A stretch of 64,000 nucleotides of DNA from DASPHG01 sp963849605 (lineage in GTDB: Bacteria > Actinomycetota > Thermoleophilia > Solirubrobacterales > Thermoleophilaceae). The notes below the pieces were generated by a model. The model was not told where the DNA came from. It did no database searches and worked only from the letters and a program-made list of their open reading frames with translations. Positions 41,357-48,726 of the stretch are shown in pieces. Positions within the stretch are counted from its first letter, which is position 1, and every line of letters begins with the position of its first letter. A program made the translations under genes and the position numbers. Location of the stretch: assembly GCA_963849605.1 (NCBI GenBank), contig CAWKHX010000015.1, forward strand, positions 1,259,195 to 1,323,194. The letters are read 5' to 3'.

Positions 41357-42445
41357 CTACTCGGCGCCGCCCGGGGGCCGGATCACCGGGATCCCGAAGC
41401 TGCGGCGGCGGTCCGGCAGGCGGCGGTTCTCGCCGTCCGGGACCTCGAACGGCACGGGGGCGCAGTTGTAGCTCAGCGACAGCTCGGTCGCCTCGACCAT
41501 CTGCACCACGTCGCGCCCCAGGTGCATGTTCGAGCGCGGCTCGGTTCCGTCCCGGACCGCGGTCACGAAGTCCTCGAGCTCGACTCGGAGCGGCTCGTTC
41601 GGGGCGAGCCGGGGCGTTAGGACGTCACCCGTGCGGTACGAGAGCTGGAACTCGCCGAAGCTCTTCGGCTCGACGATCTCGACGCCGCGGTCGAACACGC
41701 GCACCTGCTCGGGGTTCGTGTCCTCGTACACGATCATCTTCTCCGAGCCGACGAGCACGGTGCGGCGCAGCTTCGTCGGCGCGAGCCACGAGAGCTCGAG
41801 GTGGATCAGCGTGCCGTTCTCGTAGCCGACGTCGATGAACGCGACGTCGAAGGTGCCGGGCACGATCGTGTCGCGCGCGATGCCGCGCAAGAACGACGGC
41901 TGACCGAGCCAATAGACGAGGATCGAGAAGTCGTGAGGCGCCAGGTCGCGGACGACGCTGACGTCGCGCTGGTGGATGCCGAGGTTCACCCGGCTCGACG
42001 TTCCGAAGTAGAGCTTCCCGATCTCGCCGCTGTCGAGCCGCTCCTTGGTTGCGATCACGGGCGGCGAGTAGAGGAACGTATGGCCGGGCATCAGCACGAG
42101 CCCGCGCTCGCTCGCGATCTCGATCAGCTCGTCGCATTCCTTGACAGACGAGGCCATCGGCTTCTCGACGAACACGTGCTTCCCGGCGAGCAGCGCGGTC
42201 TTGGTGAGCTCGTAGTGAGTCGAGATCGGCGTGACGATGCAGACCGCGTCGATGTCCTCGTCGGCGAGCACGTCGTTGAAGTCGGTGACGAGCTTGGTCG
42301 TGTTGTAGCGGCGCGACTGGCGGGCCACCGCGTCCTCGTCCTGATCGCAGATCGTGACGACCACGGCGTCGTCGAGCTCCCACGCGTTGCGCAGGATGTT
42401 CGGGCCCCAGTAACCGAGCCCAACGATTGCGAGATTCACGGCCAA
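41357..42445 (-). CDS. Gfo/Idh/MocA-family NAD(P)-dependent sugar oxidoreductase
   Basis: A 362-residue dehydrogenase. The Rossmann motif AIVGLGYWGPN is at residues 6-16; the catalytic block HVFVEKPMASS contains the signature E-K-P; GHTFLYSPP and a His in DLAPHDFSIL (second catalytic motif) follow. Members oxidise or reduce sugar hydroxyls, for example a UDP-sugar C3 position before transamination. As the first gene of the polysaccharide locus it may supply the keto-sugar used by the DegT aminotransferases (inference). It is divergent from the small helical protein gene. Confidence 0.92.
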   Translation of the reverse strand: MAVNLAIVGLGYWGPNILRNAWELDDAVVVTICDQDEDAVARQSRRYNTTKLVTDFNDVLADEDIDAVCIVTPISTHYELTKTALLAGKHVFVEKPMASSVKECDELIEIASERGLVLMPGHTFLYSPPVIATKERLDSGEIGKLYFGTSSRVNLGIHQRDVSVVRDLAPHDFSILVYWLGQPSFLRGIARDTIVPGTFDVAFIDVGYENGTLIHLELSWLAPTKLRRTVLVGSEKMIVYEDTNPEQVRVFDRGVEIVEPKSFGEFQLSYRTGDVLTPRLAPNEPLRVELEDFVTAVRDGTEPRSNMHLGRDVVQMVEATELSLSYNCAPVPFEVPDGENRRLPDRRRSFGIPVIRPPGGAE

Positions 42446-42488
42446 GGTGCGGAAAGTATCGGCAATAAGGGATTCGACCGACGGTCCG

Positions 42489-42494
42489 TATAAG
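42489..42494 (+). promoter_or_regulatory. Probable -10 element (TATAAG)
   Basis: TCCGTATAAGAG upstream of the small helical protein resembles TTCGTATAAAGG upstream of the LPFTG protein at 43246-43257; both follow a GGA-containing -35-like element (GGATTC, 42471-42476; GGAATA, 43230-43235). The two genes flank the sigma-factor gene and may be its targets. Confidence 0.4.
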
Positions 42495-42504
42495 AGTGCA
42501 GGGG

Positions 42505-42741
42505 ATGAATCACGAACTGAGCAAGAGAGTTCGCCGCGCGGCGCGCAAGTGGCCGATCACCGAGCTGGACCCGATCGAGTTCAACGCGTTCACCGAGGCG
42601 GTCACCGCGGCAGGCTCGTTCGACGAGCTCGAGCCCGAATGGCAGCGGCTGATCGTCGAGGCGGAGGCGGGCCCGAGCCGGCTCGATCCGCTCGAGTTCT
42701 TCCTCCACCTGCGCGGGCCCCGCCAGTCGAACGCTCACTAG
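42505..42741 (+). CDS. Small helical protein, unknown function
   Basis: A 78-residue acidic protein (or 81 residues from GTG 42496) with basic N-terminus SKRVRRAARKWPI and amphipathic helices EFNAFTEAVTAAGSFDELEPEWQRLIVEAEA. No family was recognised. The stop interlocks (CTAG) with the sigma-factor gene, which is read in the opposite direction. The shared promoter-like motif with the LPFTG gene suggests common control. AGGGG lies too close to ATG 42505 to be a good ribosome site, so the start is uncertain. Confidence 0.55.
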   Translation: MNHELSKRVRRAARKWPITELDPIEFNAFTEAVTAAGSFDELEPEWQRLIVEAEAGPSRLDPLEFFLHLRGPRQSNAH

Positions 42742-43220
42742 TCCAGCTCGTCCCGCAGCTTCCGTAGCGAGCGGTAGACGCGCCCCTCGATCCGCGGCAG
42801 CGGCTGCTTCAGCAGCTTCGCGATTTCCGGCACGCTTAGCTCGCCGCCGAAGCGGAGCGCGATCGCCTCGCGCTCCTCGTCGCTCAGAACCCGCAGCGCG
42901 CGCTGGATCTCGTCCCGGCGCTCGACCGCCGTCAGCTCGTCCGGCGCGCCGGCGCGCTCGTGCGGCATCCGCGCGAGCGCCCGCGCCTCGCTCTTGCTAC
43001 GGCGGGCGCTGTCGCGCAGGAGGTTGAGCGCGATCGTGTACAGCCATGTCTTCTCGCTGGCCTTGCGGGGGTCGAAGCGCTTCCTGGCGCGTAGGGCCCG
43101 CTCGAACGTGTCCGCCAGGAGGTCCTCGGCCAGGGCCGGATCGCCGGTCCTATAGGCGAGAAAGCCGAACAGCGGCTGGGCGTGTTCCTCGTAGAGGCGC
43201 TCGAAATCATCCCGCCGCAT
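42738..43220 (-). CDS. ECF-like RNA polymerase sigma factor
   Basis: A 160-residue sigma-70-family protein with region 2 (LYEEHAQPLFGFLAYRTGDPALAEDLLADTFERAL, residues 8-42; -10 recognition follows in KTWLYTIALNLLRD) and region 4 (LRVLSDEEREAIALRFGGELSVPEIAKLLKQPLPRIEGRVYRSLRKLRDEL), separated by a short linker without region 3. This is the ECF plan. ATG 43220 is chosen because RDDFERLYEEH is the usual beginning. The divergent gene encodes a membrane protein whose N-terminus looks like an anti-sigma segment. The factor may control surface polysaccharide genes nearby. Confidence 0.88.
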   Translation of the reverse strand: MRRDDFERLYEEHAQPLFGFLAYRTGDPALAEDLLADTFERALRARKRFDPRKASEKTWLYTIALNLLRDSARRSKSEARALARMPHERAGAPDELTAVERRDEIQRALRVLSDEEREAIALRFGGELSVPEIAKLLKQPLPRIEGRVYRSLRKLRDELD

Positions 43221-43229
43221 CACTGGTAA

Positions 43230-43255
43230 GGAATACCTCGGAATGTTCGTATAAA
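43230..43255 (+). promoter_or_regulatory. Candidate ECF-type promoter of the LPFTG gene
   Basis: GGAATA (43230-43235) and CGTATAAA (43248-43255) are spaced like -35 and -10 elements. Both lie in the 41-base gap between the divergent sigma-factor and LPFTG genes. AAGGAGA directly follows as a ribosome site. Confidence 0.4.
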
Positions 43256-43261
43256 GGAGAG

Positions 43262-43759
43262 ATGGACAGGAATTCGCACGACCTGACCGGCGATTTGGAG
43301 GCTGTCGCAAGGCGGCTTCGGAACGATCGTCCGCAGATCACAGGACTCGAGCTCGACCGCGTGAAGCGGCGGGCGATCTCCCAGGCTTCGGCCCCTGCTG
43401 GCTCCTGGCGTCCACAGAAGGGACTCTTCATGAAGCCTCGTATCGCAATTGCTCTCGTGCTCGCCATCGGCCTGCTCACCAGCGGGACCGGCGCGACGCT
43501 GGCGGTCATCTCGGAATCGGGCAGCGCCGCTACGGTCCAGTACCCGGACCTGAAGCCCAAGGAGTCGGTCAATCCCGGCGTGCTCGGCTCGGACCCGGGT
43601 GGCGGAGCCGCGGTGCAGGAAGAGCAGCAGGTCGCCACGGGTGGCAGTGAGCTCCCGTTCACCGGCTTCCTCGCGATTCCCCTCCTGGTCGTGGGCGTTG
43701 CCTTCCTCGTGACGGGCGGCGTGCTGCGCTCCCGCTCGAGCGGCGACAAGACCGACTGA
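43262..43759 (+). CDS. Bitopic membrane protein with anti-sigma-like N-terminus and LPFTG sorting-type signal
   Basis: A 165-residue protein. Residues 1-45 are charged and helical (DLEAVARRLRNDRP and LELDRVKRRAISQA), like the short cytosolic segments of anti-sigma proteins in related bacteria. A first membrane helix is at about residues 57-83; residues 84-130 are an extracellular Gly/Pro-rich stretch; then comes LPFTG (about residues 131-135), a second hydrophobic helix and the basic tail RSRSS, the layout of a sortase substrate. If cut at LPFTG, it would remain held by the first helix. Strong AAGGAGA ribosome site, own promoter, followed by a good terminator. Confidence 0.75.
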   Translation: MDRNSHDLTGDLEAVARRLRNDRPQITGLELDRVKRRAISQASAPAGSWRPQKGLFMKPRIAIALVLAIGLLTSGTGATLAVISESGSAATVQYPDLKPKESVNPGVLGSDPGGGAAVQEEQQVATGGSELPFTGFLAIPLLVVGVAFLVTGGVLRSRSSGDKTD

Positions 43760-43772
43760 GTCGCGACTCAGC

Positions 43773-45738
43773 TCACTGGATTGGAAGGCGGGCCTTCAGG
43801 GCCCGCCTTTTCCATTTCTCGGGGTCGTTCGTCGACGCGAACGCCTCCTCGGCATCGATCGTGCGCGGTTCGCGGGGGTTGAGCCGGCGCGCCTCCTCGA
43901 TCTCGGCGCGCGGATTCTCGCCCTCGGCCCCCAGGACGAGCGCCAGCCCGTAGTGGTAGACCCAGTTGTTCGGGTCGCGCTCGACCGCGCCCAGCATCAT
44001 TCGCTCCGCGAGCACGTTGTCGCCGAGGCGGACGTCGCAGAAGGCCAGGATCGCGTACGGCTCCGGCCGCGCGCCGAGCGCCGACGTCGCCGACAGCGCC
44101 TTGTCGATCGCGGTGTCGCAGTCGCCGGCCTTGAAGGCGGTCACGCTGTCGCGCAGGCGCGCGTCGGCGATCGCATTGAGCATGGGCGTGACCACGAGCG
44201 CGAGCACGACGAGCGCCGCGACCACCCGCGCGATCCGCGACGGCGCCACCAGTCGGCGTCTCAGGCGCGCCGGGCGGCCTGGCCAGGGCGATCCCGCCCG
44301 CGGCGAACAGCCACGCGGTCACCGCCGGCAGCTCCCATACCCAGTCCTGCGCCGCATGGAGCGCCCACACACACCCTGCGATGAAGAGCGCGGACCAGAG
44401 ACCGCGCCCGTGGCCGCCGGCGCGCATGCCCAGCGCCACGAGGATCCCGCCCAGCGCCAGCACGAGCAGCACGCCGCCGACCAGCCCGAGCTCGGACAGC
44501 GTTTCGAGGTACAGCGAGTGCCCGTCGCGCACCGTGAAGTCGGATGGGCGGTTCTGCGCCCACGTCAGCTCGTAGGTGCCGGCACCCGTGCCCTTCAGGG
44601 GGTCGCTGCTGAACGCGTCGATCGCCTCTTCCCAGTGCTGGATGCGCCCGTTGTTGCCCACGGCGGTCAGGCGTTCGCGCGCGTCCTCGCTCGCTCGGAT
44701 CACGTCGCCCTCCTTGAACTTCTCGTACTGGCGCGAGATCCGGTCGTTCATGTCGAACGCGATCCACGCCGTCCCCGCCGCGAGCAGAAGGACACCCGCG
44801 GTCGTCGCGACGAAGACGTTGCGCGTGCGTTTGGGGACGTCGATCTTGAGGAGCCGCTCGTCGAGACCCATGTGGATGAGCGCGTAGCGCACCGCCCCCG
44901 CTGCGAGCGCGCACAGCACCAGCACGATGAACACCTCGTGGCCCTGGTCGACCGCTGCCGCCGTCGTCGGGTCCGGCCGCGCGAGCAGGTCCGCGTTGTA
45001 TGCCCAGACGACCGCGATGATCGTGGGCGGCACGACCGCGATGAGCGCGGGCACAAGACCGCGCGGACGCGCGAGGACGACGTAGCCCACGACGCCGACG
45101 ACCATCACGACGATGCTCGCCCGCGAGAAGGTGAAGTAGAGCGTCGCGGCCAGCAGGGGCAGGAACGCCGCGGCCGTGACGCGCGCGGCCACGTGCTCTC
45201 GCGCCGAGGACGTCAGGTGCGTCGCGAACACGATCGCGAGCGCGGCGACCAGGCCGACCCCGTTCCAGTAGGTGACCGGATACGACAGGCGCTGGTCGAG
45301 GACGTTCGGCGCGATCGGGAACACATCCGGCAGCACACGCGTGGCGAGCCCGCTCATGCAAAGGAGGGTCATGCCGCCCGCGATCCCGAACATGACGGTG
45401 CGCGCCGTCTCCGTGGTGCGCGGGAGGGTGGCGAGCAGCGCGAGCATCAGCATGTAGAGCAGCGCGCGGTCGAACTCGGCGACTGCCCGCGCCGGTGAGT
45501 CGGACCACGAGCTCGACACCAGCGCCCAGACCGCGAAGAGCCCGAGCGCGGCGGTGACGAGGGCGGCGCCCAGCCCGAAGCCCTCGAGCGGCCGCTCGGC
45601 GAGCGTCAGCCGCACGACGAGCGCGATCGCGAGCACCGCGCACGCCACCCCCGTGGCCGGGGGGAAGTAACCCCCTCCGTCGAACCCCAAGTAGATGGTG
45701 AGCGCCCCGGGGAGCAGGGCTATTGTCGGGGTCCACAT
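43773..45738 (-). CDS. O-antigen ligase/polymerase-like membrane protein with TPR-like tail, frameshifted as sequenced
   Basis: From ATG 45738 one frame encodes about 12 membrane helices and the large periplasmic loop of Wzy/WaaL proteins (NNGRIQHWEEAIDAF ... GTGAGTYELTWAQ ... VRDGHSLYLETLSELG, the usual H-x-x-L-E motif). After LFAAGGIALAR the protein continues in another frame if one base near 44277 is skipped: RPARLRRRLVAPSRIARVVAALVVL (another helix), then a helical TPR-like region ending ALKARLPIQ. The joined protein is 654 residues. It should polymerise or ligate lipid-linked glycans at the outer face of the membrane. Confidence 0.82.
43785..43811 (+). terminator. Rho-independent terminator after the LPFTG gene
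   Basis: AA-GGCGGGCC, a TTCAG loop, then GGCCCGCC-TT and a T4 run: a 10-bp stem typical of intrinsic terminators. It lies inside the last codons of the convergent O-antigen-ligase-like gene, encoding part of its LKARLPIQ end. Confidence 0.85.
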
Positions 45739-45778
45739 GGGGGCGCGATCTTACGTAGCACCACGGCAGGGGCTGTGG

Positions 45779-46381
45779 ATGGCGATCAAGCGCGCGATCG
45801 ACCTGGTCGGGTCCGCTTTGGGCCTCGTTCTGCTCTCGCCGGTGCTGCTCGTCCTTGCCCTCGCGGTCGTCGTCGACACGGGGCGCCCGGTGTTCTTCCG
45901 CCAAATTCGGCTGGGGCGCGGGCTGCGCGAGTTCCGGGTGCTGAAGTTCCGCACCATGACGCTCGGGTCGACGCCCGACATGCACCAGGCCTACATCGAG
46001 AAGCTTGCGACCGGCCAGGCCGACGAGGACAGCCTCAAGAAGCTCACGGCGGACCCGCGCGTGACGCGCATGGGCGCGTTCCTGCGGAAGACGAGCCTCG
46101 ACGAGCTGCCCCAGCTCGTCAACGTCCTCCTCGGCCACATGTCGCTCGTCGGCCCGCGTCCCGCGCTCGAGTACGAGCTCCAGTACTACACCGACGAGCA
46201 CTTCGAGCGCTTCGCCATGAAGCCCGGCATGACCGGGCTGTGGCAGGTGTCGGGCAGGAACGAGCTTGGGTTCTCCGAGATGCTCGACCTGGACGCCGAC
46301 TACGCCCGCTCCAGCCACCTTCTGACGGACGTCAAGATCTTGCTCAAGACGCCGATAGCCGCCATCTCAAAGGCAGCATGA
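45779..46381 (+). CDS. Undecaprenyl-phosphate sugar (priming) transferase, exopolysaccharide type
   Basis: A 200-residue bacterial sugar transferase of the short (WcaJ-C/PglC-like) kind: a basic N-terminus (MAIKRAIDLVG), one reentrant hydrophobic helix (ALGLVLLSPVLLVLALAVV), then FRVLKFRTM, the catalytic TSLDELPQLVNVLLGHMSLVGPRPAL (Asp-Glu dyad) and KPGMTGLWQVSGRN. It moves a sugar-1-phosphate from a nucleotide sugar to undecaprenyl phosphate, the first committed step of repeat-unit assembly. The chosen ATG follows AGGGG; an upstream ATG at 45737 would add 14 residues and overlap the divergent start. Stop overlaps the aminotransferase start (ATGA). Confidence 0.94.
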   Translation: MAIKRAIDLVGSALGLVLLSPVLLVLALAVVVDTGRPVFFRQIRLGRGLREFRVLKFRTMTLGSTPDMHQAYIEKLATGQADEDSLKKLTADPRVTRMGAFLRKTSLDELPQLVNVLLGHMSLVGPRPALEYELQYYTDEHFERFAMKPGMTGLWQVSGRNELGFSEMLDLDADYARSSHLLTDVKILLKTPIAAISKAA

Positions 46382-47445
46382 GCGACGTTCCGTTCATCGA
46401 CCTGGGGCGCGCGCACGAGCCGCTCCAGGCGGAGCTGGCGGCCACGTTCGAGCGGATCGCGCGGAGCGGCGCGTTCACCCTCGCGGCGGACCTGGACGAG
46501 TTCGAGTCGGCGTTCGCCAGGTACTGCGGTGCGGCGCACTGCGTCGGGGTGAGCGACGGCACCGAGGCGCTCCGGCTCGCGCTGGTGGCGCTGGGGGCCG
46601 GGCCGGGGCGCGAGGTGATCACCGTGCCGAGCACCTTCATCGCGACCGTCGAGGCGATCGCGCGCACCGGGGCGACGCCGGTGCTCGTCGACATCGACCC
46701 CGCCACGCGCTGCATGGACCCGGGGCGTCTCGCTGACGCGGTCGGCCCGGAGACGGCAGCGATCGTGCCCGTGCACCTGTACGGCCACCCCGCGCCGATG
46801 GACGAGATCCTCGCCGCCGCCGGCGACGTGCCGGTGCTCGAGGACGCGGCGCAGGCTCATGGCTGCCCGCTTCGCGGCGCGGCGGCGGCGTTCAGCTTCT
46901 ACCCGACGAAGAACCTCGGCGCACTCGGCGACGGCGGCGCCGTCGTGACCGGCGACGCGGAGGTCGCGGACGCCGTGCGCTCGCTGCGCCACCACGGCTG
47001 CACGCCCGGGGACGCGAACGACCACGTCCGCGCGGGCGCGACCAGCAGGCTCGACAACCTCCAGGCGGCGCTCCTGTCGGTGAAGCTGCCGCACCTCGAC
47101 GGGTGGAACGAGCAGCGTCGCGAGGCGGCCGCCCGCTACCGCGACGCGCTTGCCGGCCTGCCGGTGGAGCTCCCGCCCGAGGACGGGGTCTTTCACGTGT
47201 TCGCGATCGAGCTCGACGACCGCGACCGCGTGCGCGAGGCGCTGCGCGATGCCGGGATCGGAACCGGGGTCCACTACCCGCGCCCGGTGCACCTCACCCC
47301 GGCGTGGAGCCACCTCGGCGCGCCCGGGGACCACCCGGCCGCGGAGCGACTTGCTGGGCGCACCCTCTCGCTGCCGACCTTCCCGGGGATCGAGGCGGCC
47401 GAGATCGACCGTGTCGCCGACGCGCTCCGCGCGGCGCTCCGCTAG
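46378..47445 (+). CDS. DegT/DnrJ/EryC1/StrS-family sugar aminotransferase 1
   Basis: A 355-residue PLP-dependent aminotransferase. The PLP Lys is at residue 178 in FSFYPTKNLGALGDGG; LEDAAQAHG binds the cofactor ring and SDGTEALRLAL its phosphate. C-terminal GTGVHYPRPVHL is typical of sugar aminotransferases. It would turn a nucleotide keto-sugar into an amino sugar, probably with Glu as donor, for incorporation into the polymer. ATGA overlap couples it to the priming transferase. It is followed by a gap holding nested palindrome copy B. Confidence 0.94.
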   Translation: MSDVPFIDLGRAHEPLQAELAATFERIARSGAFTLAADLDEFESAFARYCGAAHCVGVSDGTEALRLALVALGAGPGREVITVPSTFIATVEAIARTGATPVLVDIDPATRCMDPGRLADAVGPETAAIVPVHLYGHPAPMDEILAAAGDVPVLEDAAQAHGCPLRGAAAAFSFYPTKNLGALGDGGAVVTGDAEVADAVRSLRHHGCTPGDANDHVRAGATSRLDNLQAALLSVKLPHLDGWNEQRREAAARYRDALAGLPVELPPEDGVFHVFAIELDDRDRVREALRDAGIGTGVHYPRPVHLTPAWSHLGAPGDHPAAERLAGRTLSLPTFPGIEAAEIDRVADALRAALR

Positions 47446-47525
47446 GGCGCGGACGCCCGCTTCGACCTGGACCTACTGAGGCTGGGTAGGAACGGCCCGG
47501 AATCGTCGCGGTCCTGTCATGCGCG

Positions 47526-47574
47526 CCGCTGTGGTCGTTTGTGGTCGTATAGCGACCACCAGTTGCCACAGCGG
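47526..47574. repeat. Nested palindrome, copy B (convergent intergenic)
   Basis: A perfect outer stem CCGCTGTGG/CCACAGCGG and a perfect inner stem GTGGTCG/CGACCAC around loop TATAG, geometry 9-6-7-5-7-6-9 as in copy A (16280-16328). It lies in the 194-base gap between the converging aminotransferase and deacetylase genes; the rest of that gap shows no other feature. Confidence 0.7.
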
Positions 47575-47639
47575 GACGCGCTGCCTGCCGTGCTCCCCTA
47601 CCCAGCCGATTTCGGCCGGGCCCGGCAAGGCGTTGCGAG

Positions 47640-48716
47640 CTAGACGTCGTAGACGATCTGGTCGCCGGACTCGCGCGCGTGCGCGACCGTCGCGTCCCAG
47701 CCGTTCGCGCCGGTCACCGCAACGCCGTCGGACGCGTCCATGTCGGCGCGGTCCTTCCACCAGCTCGCGACCTCGCGCGGCAGTGCGTGCCACCCGCCGT
47801 CGAGCCGGGTGAGCCAGCCGAGGAACTCGTCGTACAGGTCGAGCCGGTCCTGCCTGATCAGGTAGTCGGGATGCACGTCGGCGTTGACCAGGCCGTGGTG
47901 CTCGCTGATCCACTCGCTCTTCTGCAGCCACAGGTCGATGCCGGGGTGCTGCAGTAGCTCCCACATCGTGTGGTCCTGGACGAGCGTGATCGGCAGCTCG
48001 ACCATGTCGTCGAGGAAGAAGGGGAAGATCGAGCAGCAGCCGCCCGCCTGCGGCTCGTACGGGTCGGTGTCCGGGAACGAGCTGTCGTAGAGGACGCCGA
48101 GCCGCGGCATCCAGTCGGCGTTGCGGTACGTGACGGGCGAGCGCCAGCCGACCGCCTGCCACTCGGCGAGGTAGCGATGGATCGTCGGCAGCGTCCGCAC
48201 GAAGGTCTGCTCGCTGCGCCAGAGGCGGCGATCGTGGTGGATCCCGTGCAGGCCGATCTCGCAGCCGTCGTTGCGCAGCTTCTCGAACAGCCCGGGCGGG
48301 ATCGGGTAGTCCTCGGCGACGAAGTTCCACGACGAAACGATTCCGTGCGCGCGTTCGACCTTGCGCACACGCTCGATGTTCTTGATGCCGGCCGGCCCCT
48401 CGACGTCGTGCGTGAGCACGTAGGCGAACCGGTGCCCGCCCGGCCAGAAGTTGACGAACGGCACGCTCTCTCCGCCGTTCGCGCGGATGGCGCTCCGGAA
48501 CGACTCCTGCTGGTGCCGCACGAGGATGTCCTCGATCGGCCAGCGCGGGAACTCCACCTGCGCGCGGCGGCGCGCGTGGCGGCGGCGCAGCGCCATCTGG
48601 ACCGATCGCGGCAGGAGGGGCTTGACGAGGTAGTACGGCCCGGCGAACTTTGCGATCCCCTGCCTCGCGTAGTGCTCTCGCAGGTAGTACTCCGGGTTGA
48701 ACGCTGCCGTACCCAT
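47640..48716 (-). CDS. Polysaccharide-deacetylase-like (NodB/CE4-type) protein
   Basis: A 358-residue protein. AYVLTHDVEGP (residues ~102-112) supplies the catalytic Asp and metal-ligand Asp of the CE4 fold in the T-H-D-x-E form, and EIGLHGIHHDRRL gives the H-x3-H metal site. A basic N-terminal region and RSPVTYRNADWMP follow family patterns for membrane-peripheral deacetylases of exopolysaccharide clusters. It would remove N-acetyl groups from the glycan. ATG 48716 chosen for the PEYYLREHYARQG start; its upstream neighbour on the strand is the first FemAB-like gene, ten bases away. Confidence 0.86.
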   Translation of the reverse strand: MGTAAFNPEYYLREHYARQGIAKFAGPYYLVKPLLPRSVQMALRRRHARRRAQVEFPRWPIEDILVRHQQESFRSAIRANGGESVPFVNFWPGGHRFAYVLTHDVEGPAGIKNIERVRKVERAHGIVSSWNFVAEDYPIPPGLFEKLRNDGCEIGLHGIHHDRRLWRSEQTFVRTLPTIHRYLAEWQAVGWRSPVTYRNADWMPRLGVLYDSSFPDTDPYEPQAGGCCSIFPFFLDDMVELPITLVQDHTMWELLQHPGIDLWLQKSEWISEHHGLVNADVHPDYLIRQDRLDLYDEFLGWLTRLDGGWHALPREVASWWKDRADMDASDGVAVTGANGWDATVAHARESGDQIVYDV

Positions 48717-48726
48717 GGCTCTACAA

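Noticed and set aside
7352..45738. Programmed +1 ribosomal frameshifting as a common regulatory system in the seven broken genes
   Set aside because: Considered, but the shift sites share no slippery codon, stop codon or structure, and the genes are functionally unrelated. Sequence error explains all with fewer assumptions.
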